Shown: positions 6,122 through 12,350 of the stretch, one piece after another
Numbering within the stretch: the first letter of the stretch is position 1
How the letters are laid out: every line of letters starts with the position of its first letter
DNA from: CAYSLC01 sp964431545
GTDB lineage: Bacteria > Desulfobacterota > Desulfobacteria > Desulfobacterales > JAABSP01
NCBI GenBank assembly: GCA_964431545.1
Contig: CAYSLC010000150.1
Coordinates: forward strand, 1 to 13,396
Direction of reading: 5' to 3'
DNA: 13,396 nucleotides
Notes under the pieces: generated by a model
The model's input: the letters and a program-made list of their open reading frames with translations, nothing else
The model's database searches: none
What the model was told of the DNA's origin: nothing
Translations under genes and position numbers: made by a program

Positions 6122-6900
6122 GGGGGCGGCGCGGCCCCGGTGCCGGCCCTCGCCCGGCGGACCGACCGGGGGGTGAAGATCCGGCCAAGGATCAGCCGGC
6201 CGAAGACCGCCCCGTTTCTGAGGAAATCGAAGAAGGGGTGGAAGTGGGAGATCCGCGGCAGGTCCCGGCCGTACCGGACCCCCACCGGCGCCTCCAGCAC
6301 GGGGATCCCCCGCCAGTGGGCCCGCACCAGCACCTCCACCTCGTACTGGTATCGCCGGGCCGCCACCGGCAGTTCCAGGACCTCGGGCAGGGGGTAGATC
6401 CGGAACCCGCACTGGGAGTCGGCCAGCCGGGGACCCCCCGAGACCCGGACCCAGACGTTGGAGAACCCCCGGCCGAACCGGCTGGTCCACGGTACGCCGG
6501 GGCCGTCCATGCCCCGCCGGACGCCCACCACGATGGGGCGCAGGCCGACGGGGAGGGCCCGGATCATGTCGGGGATCTCCGCAGGGTCGTGCTGGCCGTC
6601 GGCGTCGAGGGTCACGGCCCAGTCGGCGACCCCGGCCGCCGCCGCGAACCCGGTCAGCAGGGCCGCGCCCTTGCCCCGGTTCTCCCGGTGCCACAGGAGC
6701 CGGACCCCGGCCAGGTTTCGGACCCGGTCCCCGGCGCCGTCCTCCGAGCCGTCGTCCACCACCACCACCGGCAGCCCCAGCCCGGCCGCGGCCCCGGCCA
6801 CCCCCCGGACCCGGTCCCCGTGGTTGTAGACCGGGATCACCACCGCGAACCGGCCGGGGACCTCGTCTAATACGGCCGGTGGTCCCGGAGGGAGCGCCAT
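6118..6900 (-). CDS. Family 2 glycosyltransferase (dolichol-phosphate-mannose synthase-like)
   Basis: This 260-residue GT-A fold enzyme transfers a sugar from a nucleotide-sugar donor. The fold starts at VIPVYNHGD (about 21-29), followed by VVVDDGSEDG (Asp49-Asp50) for nucleotide binding. The metal-binding DXD is Asp99-Ala-Asp101 in TLDADGQHDP, and DSQCGFRIY (about 161-169) lies in the acceptor region. The shape resembles DPM1-type polyprenyl-phosphate glycosyltransferases, but no C-terminal membrane helices are evident; the end is basic (PRSVRRARAGTG) and may touch the membrane surface. The ATG at 6900 is the only sensible start and lies 34 bases inside the end of the ammonia-lyase gene. The product ends in a 4-base ATGA overlap with the acyltransferase, so the three genes are tightly coupled. 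It probably glycosylates the pathway product or its lipid carrier; the sugar is unknown. Confidence 0.85.
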   Translation of the reverse strand: MALPPGPPAVLDEVPGRFAVVIPVYNHGDRVRGVAGAAAGLGLPVVVVDDGSEDGAGDRVRNLAGVRLLWHRENRGKGAALLTGFAAAAGVADWAVTLDADGQHDPAEIPDMIRALPVGLRPIVVGVRRGMDGPGVPWTSRFGRGFSNVWVRVSGGPRLADSQCGFRIYPLPEVLELPVAARRYQYEVEVLVRAHWRGIPVLEAPVGVRYGRDLPRISHFHPFFDFLRNGAVFGRLILGRIFTPRSVRRARAGTGAAPPP

Positions 6901-8567
6901 ACCGCCTCCACGGCCTGGGGGATCGCCCCGTCCCGGGCGATGTCGTCGGCGATCCGTCGGATGTCCCGGTCCAGGGGCCGCTCGTCGTCGTTGAAAAGGT
7001 AGGGCCGGTCCGCCGACGGGGCCCGCTCCGCCACCCCCAGCACCGCCTCGTAGAGGGGAAGGGTCGCCGGGGAGAGGGTCTTCCGGGCGTCCCAGTGGCC
7101 GGCGGCCAGCCGGGTTCGGAGGTCCACCGCCTGGACCCCGAAGATCAGGGCCATGGCCATGTACTGCCGGAAGGCGTCCACCGACTGGCGGGCCAGGTTG
7201 GCCGACCCGAAGCCGAGGCTGTTGACGTTCTGGTTGAACTGCTCCGCGTGGGTGGGGTACCGGTCGATGAACGGGGCCCCCAGAAAGGAGAGGACCGGCA
7301 TCACCGAGTTGGCCGAGATCTGGAGCCCCTTGAGCCCTAGGTTGACCCGGCGGTCGGGGTTGCCCACCAGCGAAGGGGGCAGGCCGTTGCTGAACTCCGG
7401 CGAGACGAGAAGGGCGATCTGGACGTCCAGGTGCTTGGCCATGAGGCCGATATGGTGGCGGAGCTGGTCCATGCCCATGCCGATGTACTGGCCCAGGAAG
7501 TTGCCGCAGTAGAGGCACGAGCCGGATTCCGGATCGATGAGGGGGTTGTCGGTGGCGGCGTTCATCTCGACCGCCACCTGGCTGGCGACCACGGCCATCC
7601 CGTCCGCGATGGGCCCCATGTACTGGGGCAGGCACCGGAGGGAGTAGCGGTCCTGGACCAGGTCGTCCCCCCGCCCGCCCCGGGTCCCGTCCAGCTCCCC
7701 GCGGATCAGGGCCGATCCGGAGAGGAGGTCGACCATCCGCTCGGCGCTCCAGATCTGCCCCGGGTGGGGCTTCTGACGCTGAATGTACGGGTGGAAGGAC
7801 TGGTCCGACGCCCCCAGCCCCTGGATGCAGAGGGCGTGGGCGCCCATGGCCAGGGCCGCCAGGGCTTGGGTGTCGTGGACGCGGAGGGCGGCGATCCCGG
7901 CCATGACCGAGGTGCCGTTCATCACCGACAGCCCCTCCTTGGGCCCCAGGGGAAGGGGCGGAAGGTCCAGCCGCCGGAGGGCCGTCGCCGCATCGAGTTC
8001 CTCCCCGCCGAGGGAGACCCGGAAGCACGGATCGGTGCCGGCCACGGCCCCGAGGATGTAGGCCAGGGGCACCAGGTCCCCGCTGGCGCCGATGGAGCCG
8101 TATTCGTGGACGTGGGGCGTCGCCCCGGCGTTGAGGAAGTCGACCAGGCGCTGGATGATCTCCAGGCGGACCCCGGAGGCCCCCCGCATCAGCGAGTTGG
8201 CCCGGAGCAGCATGGCGGCCCGGACGTCGGCCTCCGGCAGCAATCCGCCCGCCCCGGTCTTGTGGGGCCAGGGGATGTTGTTCTGTAGGGCCGCGGCCTG
8301 CTCCCGGGCCACGTGGATGTTGGCCATGCCGCCGAAGGCGGTGGTCACCCCGTAGATCGCCTCCCCGGCGTCCACGGCCCTTTGAATGATCTCCCGGGAC
8401 CGATGGATCCGGTCGAGCACCGCCGGGTCGTTGGTGAGGCGCGTTCGGCCCCCCCGGCGGGCGACCCGGACCACCGCGTCGATGGTCATCCCCTCGCCGG
8501 TCACCACCACCGGCTCGATCTGTGTTCCGGCGTCGCCGCCGACGCCGCTCTCCTCGAAACCTCTCAT
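6867..8567 (-). CDS. Aromatic amino acid ammonia-lyase (HAL/PAL/TAL family)
   Basis: This 566-residue MIO-dependent lyase removes ammonia from an aromatic amino acid to give an arylacrylate. The Ala-Ser-Gly triad that cyclises to the MIO cofactor is at 161-163 in GSIGASGDLVPLAY. Tyr72 in AIYGVTTAFGG is the catalytic tyrosine of the inner loop. Other family blocks are QDRYSLRCLPQ, NAATDNPL, and GNFLGQYIGM. The selectivity position (SH in HutH and many TALs, HL in other TALs, FL in PALs) reads Pro101-His102 within NNIPWPHKTGAG, which is unusual. The ATG at 8567 has AAGGAG at 8577-8582 and starts 16 bases after the permease stop. With no other histidine-degradation genes nearby and a ketosynthase/ACP in the same operon, a role in making a cinnamate- or coumarate-type starter is more likely than histidine catabolism. 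Substrate not proven. Confidence 0.88.
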   Translation of the reverse strand: MRGFEESGVGGDAGTQIEPVVVTGEGMTIDAVVRVARRGGRTRLTNDPAVLDRIHRSREIIQRAVDAGEAIYGVTTAFGGMANIHVAREQAAALQNNIPWPHKTGAGGLLPEADVRAAMLLRANSLMRGASGVRLEIIQRLVDFLNAGATPHVHEYGSIGASGDLVPLAYILGAVAGTDPCFRVSLGGEELDAATALRRLDLPPLPLGPKEGLSVMNGTSVMAGIAALRVHDTQALAALAMGAHALCIQGLGASDQSFHPYIQRQKPHPGQIWSAERMVDLLSGSALIRGELDGTRGGRGDDLVQDRYSLRCLPQYMGPIADGMAVVASQVAVEMNAATDNPLIDPESGSCLYCGNFLGQYIGMGMDQLRHHIGLMAKHLDVQIALLVSPEFSNGLPPSLVGNPDRRVNLGLKGLQISANSVMPVLSFLGAPFIDRYPTHAEQFNQNVNSLGFGSANLARQSVDAFRQYMAMALIFGVQAVDLRTRLAAGHWDARKTLSPATLPLYEAVLGVAERAPSADRPYLFNDDERPLDRDIRRIADDIARDGAIPQAVEAVWRSLRDHRPY

Positions 8568-8583
8568 ATCCCTTCTCTCCTTT

Positions 8584-9906
8584 TCATCCGCCGGCCCGCC
8601 CCCGGCCCACCAGGCCGGCCCAGCCGATCCCCATCGTGGCCCCGAAGAAGCCGAGCAGCAGATAGATCTCCCGGGCCACCCCTCGGAGATCCTCCCCCCG
8701 GACGAATAGGTCGGTGAGCGCGGTCAACCCCCAGGCCAGGGGGGAGAACCGGCTGACCTCCCGCATCCCCGGCGGCATGGCGTAGACCGGCACCATGATC
8801 CCCCCGATGGCGGCGGCGATCACCACCGAGACCGCCCCGAACATGGAGGCCTGCTCGTAGGTCCGGGCCAGGGACCCCACCAGGACCCCGTATCCGGCCG
8901 CGGCCAGGGCCGCGCTCACCACCACGGCGAGGACGGCGTCCGGGGCGCTTCCGATGGCCAGCTCCGGGGTGCCGAGCAGCGGCAGGAGCCGTTTGCCGAT
9001 GAGCAGGATGATGGCGAACTGGCTCAGGCAGACGAAGACGTAGGCGATCACCTTGCCCAGAAGCAGGACCCCGTGGGAGACGGGCAGGCTCATGAGCCGG
9101 CGCAGGGTCCCCTCCTGCCGCTCCCGGATCAGGGAGCCGCCCAGGGGGACCACGATGAAGAACATCCCGAACAGGGCCCAGGCCGGCACGTTCTGCTGGA
9201 CCGAACTGGGCAGCTTCTCGAAGCGGCCCCGGCCCGCCCCGACGGTCCGGACCGCCAGCAGCCGGTCCCGGCTCCATCCGGGATCGAGGCGGAACCCGCC
9301 GGCCGCCTCCGGGCCGAGGACCTCCCCCAGGACCCGGCCCACCCGCTCCGAAACCATCTCCGACAGGATCCCCGCCTTGACCTCCAGCTCCAGGGCCATG
9401 AGGAACCGGCCCAGCCCGTTCTCCACGGCGGTCCGGAAGTCGCCCCGCACCAGGGGATCGAAATAGAGGATCAGCTCGGCGGGGTCGTCCGGGACGTCCC
9501 CTTCAGTAGCGACCGTCGCGCCGTCCATGGCCGCCGCCACCTGCCGGGCCGCCCGTTCCTCCACGCTCCGGGTGAGCCCCTGGGGCAGGATCAGGCAGAA
9601 CTGGTACCCGCCGTCGATGAGCCGTTTGCGGGCCTCGGCGTCGCCGGTATCCCCGGGCAGGGTCTCAACCGCGAAGGATCCCGATTCCCGGAGCCGCTCG
9701 GAAACCCCGGCCCCCACCGATCCGCCGTCCCGGTCCACCACCAGGACCCGGATGCCCGCCTCGCCGGTGGCCCGCAGGACGTTCTCCTGGACCAGGGAGA
9801 CCACCACCACCAGGACCCCGGGCATCAAAAAGAGGACCAGGAGCCCGGCCCGGTCCCGGAACAGGAGCCGCAGCTCCTTGACCACCGTGGCGCCCAGCTT
9901 GCCCAT
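8584..9906 (-). CDS. ABC-2 type transporter permease
   Basis: This 440-residue inner-membrane protein has the YhhJ/YbhR-like ABC-2 layout. There is one N-terminal membrane helix (about 21-40), a large extracytoplasmic domain (about 41-238), then five helices at about 240-260, 280-304, 325-347, 354-377 and 414-435. The segment GGSLIRERQEGTLRRLMSLPV after the second helix is the cytoplasmic coupling region typical of these exporters. A homodimer would pair with the ATPase encoded just upstream, whose stop codon ends 3 bases before this ATG. Single-permease systems of this type export drugs, polymers or lipids. From its place in the operon it probably exports the aryl-lipid product or its precursor. 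Confidence 0.88.
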   Translation of the reverse strand: MGKLGATVVKELRLLFRDRAGLLVLFLMPGVLVVVVSLVQENVLRATGEAGIRVLVVDRDGGSVGAGVSERLRESGSFAVETLPGDTGDAEARKRLIDGGYQFCLILPQGLTRSVEERAARQVAAAMDGATVATEGDVPDDPAELILYFDPLVRGDFRTAVENGLGRFLMALELEVKAGILSEMVSERVGRVLGEVLGPEAAGGFRLDPGWSRDRLLAVRTVGAGRGRFEKLPSSVQQNVPAWALFGMFFIVVPLGGSLIRERQEGTLRRLMSLPVSHGVLLLGKVIAYVFVCLSQFAIILLIGKRLLPLLGTPELAIGSAPDAVLAVVVSAALAAAGYGVLVGSLARTYEQASMFGAVSVVIAAAIGGIMVPVYAMPPGMREVSRFSPLAWGLTALTDLFVRGEDLRGVAREIYLLLGFFGATMGIGWAGLVGRGRAGG

Positions 9907-9909
9907 CGG

Positions 9910-10737
9910 CTATCCGTCCCTCAGCCGCTTGCCGGTGAGCGTCAGGAAAAGCTCCCCCAGGTTCCGGCACTCCGGATGGTCGGCCAGCAGCGCCGCCGGG
10001 GTCCCCCTTGCGATGATCCGGCCCTCGTCCATGACCGCCAGGCGGGAGCAGAGCTGCTCGGCCTCCTCCATGTAGTGGGTGGTGTAGAGCATGCCGATTC
10101 CCTCGTCCCGGAGGCGTCCCAGCCGCTCCAGGATCAGGTTCCGGGACTGGGCGTCGATGCCCACCGTCGGCTCGTCCAGAAAGACCAGGCCGGGCCGGTG
10201 GAGGAGCCCCGCGGCCAGGTTGGCCCGCCGCTTCATCCCGCCGGAGAACTCCGAGATCCGCTGGTTTCGCCGCTCCTGGAGACCGACCATCTCCAGGCAT
10301 TCCCGGATCCGGTCCTTCAGGTCCCGGCCGGAAAGCCCGCAGAGCCGACCGAAGTAGTGGAGGTTCTCCCCGGCGGTGAGGCCGGGGTAGAGGGCGATCT
10401 CCTGGGGCACAAGGCCGAACCGGCGTTTGGCCCGCCGGGGGTGTTTGAACAGATCGATCCCGCCGATGGTCACCCGCCCCGCGCCGGGCCGCAGCAGCCC
10501 GCTCATGACGGAGATGGCGGTGGTCTTCCCGGCCCCGTTGGGACCGAGCAGGCCGAAGATCTCGCCGGGATGTACGGTGATCTCCACCCCGTCCAGGGCC
10601 GGTGCCGCCGCCCGTCGATACGTCTTGCGGAGGCCGTCGGCGGAGAGCAGGGCGCGCGCGGCGCTTCCGACCGCCGCCGCATCCACCATTCCGCTGGCGG
10701 CATCCCGATCCCCCGCCACCGTCTCCGTCTTCTCCAA
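9910..10737 (-). CDS. ABC transporter ATP-binding protein
   Basis: This 275-residue ATPase drives the adjacent ABC-2 permease. All the motifs are present (numbering from the chosen start): Walker A GPNGAGKT at about 65-72, Q-loop Gln112 in GLVPQE, signature EFSGGMKRR around 163-171, Walker B LVFLDEPT at about 184-191, and the H-loop His221 in YTTHYMEEAE. The TTG at 10737 was chosen because AGGAGAGG (10749-10756) lies about ten bases upstream. An in-frame GTG at 10719 or ATG at 10689 is also possible and would remove only a variable, uninformative N-terminal extension. It is the first gene of the minus-strand operon, behind the promoter at 10815-10844. The domain resembles the YbhF/drug-export class of ABC-2 ATPases. 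Confidence 0.88.
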   Translation of the reverse strand: MEKTETVAGDRDAASGMVDAAAVGSAARALLSADGLRKTYRRAAAPALDGVEITVHPGEIFGLLGPNGAGKTTAISVMSGLLRPGAGRVTIGGIDLFKHPRRAKRRFGLVPQEIALYPGLTAGENLHYFGRLCGLSGRDLKDRIRECLEMVGLQERRNQRISEFSGGMKRRANLAAGLLHRPGLVFLDEPTVGIDAQSRNLILERLGRLRDEGIGMLYTTHYMEEAEQLCSRLAVMDEGRIIARGTPAALLADHPECRNLGELFLTLTGKRLRDG

Positions 10738-10803
10738 ACCCTTCGATCCTCTCCTTCCCCGCCGCAAGACGGCCCCGCCACCGGCCGCCGGTTCGGCGCC
10801 CGC

Positions 10804-10832
10804 CGAAAGGGGCCATAATGGGGCGAAAGGGG
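10804..10832. repeat. Paired CGAAAGGGG direct repeat over the minus-strand promoter
   Basis: CGAAAGGGG occurs at 10804-10812 and 10824-10832, exactly 20 bases apart, about two helical turns. The pair flanks the -10 box of the minus-strand operon promoter. A near copy, CGAAAGAGG, lies at 10935-10943. This is a candidate operator for a dimeric regulator; chance cannot be excluded in this purine-rich stretch. Confidence 0.35.
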
Positions 10833-10844
10833 GAGGGCTGTCAA
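10815..10844 (-). promoter_or_regulatory. Candidate sigma-70 promoter of the seven-gene minus-strand operon
   Basis: On the minus strand a perfect TTGACA (10844-10839) is followed after 18 bases by CATTAT (10820-10815), which matches four of six -10 positions. It lies about 75 bases before the ATPase start. It is the best promoter-like sequence facing left in the divergent intergenic region. Confidence 0.5.
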
Positions 10845-10955
10845 CGCTTTTATCCCGCTTTTTTGGGGAATCCCGGTTCTTTTGGAATCGGAGCCGAGCC
10901 GGGGACGCCCGCCGGCACGGTTCGGATCATCCATCGAAAGAGGCGCGATTCGGGC

Positions 10956-10983
10956 TTGCATTTCCCCATCGATCCGGTATAGT
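10956..10983 (+). promoter_or_regulatory. Candidate sigma-70 promoter of the radical SAM/KAS III operon
   Basis: TTGCAT (10956-10961) is followed after 16 bases by TATAGT (10978-10983), with five of six -10 positions matching. Transcription would start near 10990, about 40 bases before the radical SAM ATG. With the leftward promoter it forms a divergent control region about 110 bases across. Confidence 0.5.
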
Positions 10984-11006
10984 TTGCGATTTTTTCGATC
11001 GATCCG
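10968..11006. repeat. Paired ATCGATCCG direct repeat over the plus-strand promoter
   Basis: The 9-base word ATCGATCCG occurs at 10968-10976, inside the spacer, and at 10998-11006, just past the expected transcription start. The copies are 30 bases apart, close to three helical turns. This layout would suit a repressor that bridges or blocks the promoter. No regulator gene is present in the window to link with it. Confidence 0.35.
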
Positions 11007-11031
11007 TCCCGATGAACCGGATGGGAGCCCC

Positions 11032-12327
11032 ATGAAAATCCTGCTGATCAACCCCCCAAACAGCGGCAAATCGATCCCGGAATCGACCTACGGCATCGAG
11101 ACCATCAAGATGATCTTCCGGGGGGAGCCCCTGGCCCTCACGACGCTGGCCGGGAACCTGGAGGGCCACGAAGTGCGGATCACCGACCTCAAGGCGGCGC
11201 CGGAGACCCTGGAGCGGGATCTGACGGAGATGGCGCCGGACGTGGTGGGGATCACCGGCATGACCTGCGAGGCCAACGCGGTCCTCGGGATCGCGGCGGC
11301 GGCCAAGGCCCACGGGGACCCCGTGGTGGTGGTGGGCGGGCCCCACGCGAGCTGCGACCCCGGCCACTTCAACCGGGAGACGGTGGACTACGTGGCGGTG
11401 GGCCTGGGCAAGGCGAGCTTCCGGGAGCTGGCCGACGCCCTGGCCGCCGGAAGGGCCGACACCCCGGTTCCGGGGATCGCCAAAACCCGTCCCGGCGGCG
11501 AGATCTCCCTGGTCCCCCGCAAGTACGGCCCGGCCGACCTGGCCGACCATCGGCCGCCCCGGTACGACCTTGTGGCCCTGCACCGGGACCAGTACGTCAT
11601 GAGCGGCGTGGGGGGGAAGATGGGGTTCGTCGCCTCGGCCCACGGCTGCACCCACCGATGTTTCTTCTGCTGCGTGCCCAGCATGACCGGGGGGCGGTAC
11701 CTGACCCACTCCATCGAGGCGGTGACCCGGGACATGGGGATCCTCTCCGATCTCCCCCTGATCCGGCTGGTGGACGCCAACACCTTCGGGGACCCGGCCA
11801 AGGCCGAGGCCCTGGCCCGCCGGATCCTGGACCAAGGACTCGAAAAGCCCCTGGTGGCCGATGTGCGATCGGATACGGTGGTCCGCCATCCGGAACTCTT
11901 CCGGCTCTGGAAGTCGGCGGGGCTCTCCACGGCGGTCATCGGCTTCGAGGAGATCCTCGACGACCGGCTGGCGGACCTCAACAAGCGGACCCGGGTGGAG
12001 ACCAACGTGGCGGCCATGGAGATCCTCAAGGGGCTGGGGATCCGCATCATCGGCGACTTCATCGTCTCCCCCGACTACACCGAGGCCGATTTCGCGGCCC
12101 TGGAGACCTTCGTGGCGGACCACCCCATCGACCTGCCCATCCCCGCCATCCTGACGCCGGTGCCCGGCACCCCCCTCTTCGACCGGTACCGGGACCGGAT
12201 CGCGGTGGCGGATCTCGACTACTACACCTTCCTCAACGCCGTGATCCCCACCCGGATGCCGGAGCGGGACTTCTACCAGCGGTACTCGGAGATGCTCCGG
12301 GGCTTCCTCGCCGGCGCCGGCCACTGA
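11032..12327 (+). CDS. B12-binding-domain radical SAM protein
   Basis: This 431-residue enzyme would use a [4Fe-4S] cluster and S-adenosylmethionine for radical chemistry in the cytosol. The N-terminal part (MKILLINPPNSG to about 150) has the Rossmann-like cobalamin-binding layout, with VVGITGMTCEANA and VVVVGGPHASCDP. The DxHxxG motif that would give a lower axial histidine is not visible. The cluster ligands are Cys206, Cys210 and Cys213 in HGCTHRCFFCC (CX3CX2C). IIGDFIVS (about 339-346) and a TPVPGTPLF end are typical of this superfamily. The ATG at 11032 has GGGAG four bases upstream; a 7-codon out-of-frame mini-frame ends over it. It precedes a KAS III-like gene by 23 bases, an arrangement I recall from ladderane-like clusters of anammox bacteria and sulfate reducers. 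Possible roles are C-methylation or rearrangement of the chain; none is proven. Confidence 0.85.
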   Translation: MKILLINPPNSGKSIPESTYGIETIKMIFRGEPLALTTLAGNLEGHEVRITDLKAAPETLERDLTEMAPDVVGITGMTCEANAVLGIAAAAKAHGDPVVVVGGPHASCDPGHFNRETVDYVAVGLGKASFRELADALAAGRADTPVPGIAKTRPGGEISLVPRKYGPADLADHRPPRYDLVALHRDQYVMSGVGGKMGFVASAHGCTHRCFFCCVPSMTGGRYLTHSIEAVTRDMGILSDLPLIRLVDANTFGDPAKAEALARRILDQGLEKPLVADVRSDTVVRHPELFRLWKSAGLSTAVIGFEEILDDRLADLNKRTRVETNVAAMEILKGLGIRIIGDFIVSPDYTEADFAALETFVADHPIDLPIPAILTPVPGTPLFDRYRDRIAVADLDYYTFLNAVIPTRMPERDFYQRYSEMLRGFLAGAGH

Positions 12328-12350
12328 ACCCTTTTGCCACAGGACCATCG

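Noticed and set aside
5189..6694. 501-codon version of the acyltransferase with a long N-terminal extension
   Set aside because: The extension is Gly/Pro/Arg-rich shadow of the glycosyltransferase. The ATG at 6121 gives the family's normal length and an ATGA overlap.
6118..8028. 636-codon minus-strand frame extending the glycosyltransferase far upstream
   Set aside because: The upstream part is Pro/Gly/Arg low-complexity and overlaps the ammonia-lyase in another frame. Only the part from the ATG at 6900 looks like a real protein.
6867..8567. Ammonia-lyase as HutH of histidine degradation
   Set aside because: No urocanase, imidazolonepropionase or other hut gene is nearby, and the gene is coupled to glycosyltransferase, acyltransferase, ACP and ketosynthase genes.
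9073..10818. 581-codon open frame on the plus strand opposite the ABC transporter genes
   Set aside because: Its product is low-complexity and rich in Pro, Gly, Asp and Gln. It lies antisense to two genes with complete ABC motifs, so it is a by-product of high GC.
11012..11035. 7-codon mini-frame ending over the radical SAM start codon
   Set aside because: It could couple translation, but it is short and its own ribosome binding site is unclear, so it was not listed as a gene.
10927..12348. 473-codon open frame on the minus strand opposite the radical SAM gene
   Set aside because: It is Val/Gly/Asp/Arg/His-rich with no recognisable domain, while the plus strand has a clear radical SAM CX3CX2C motif.
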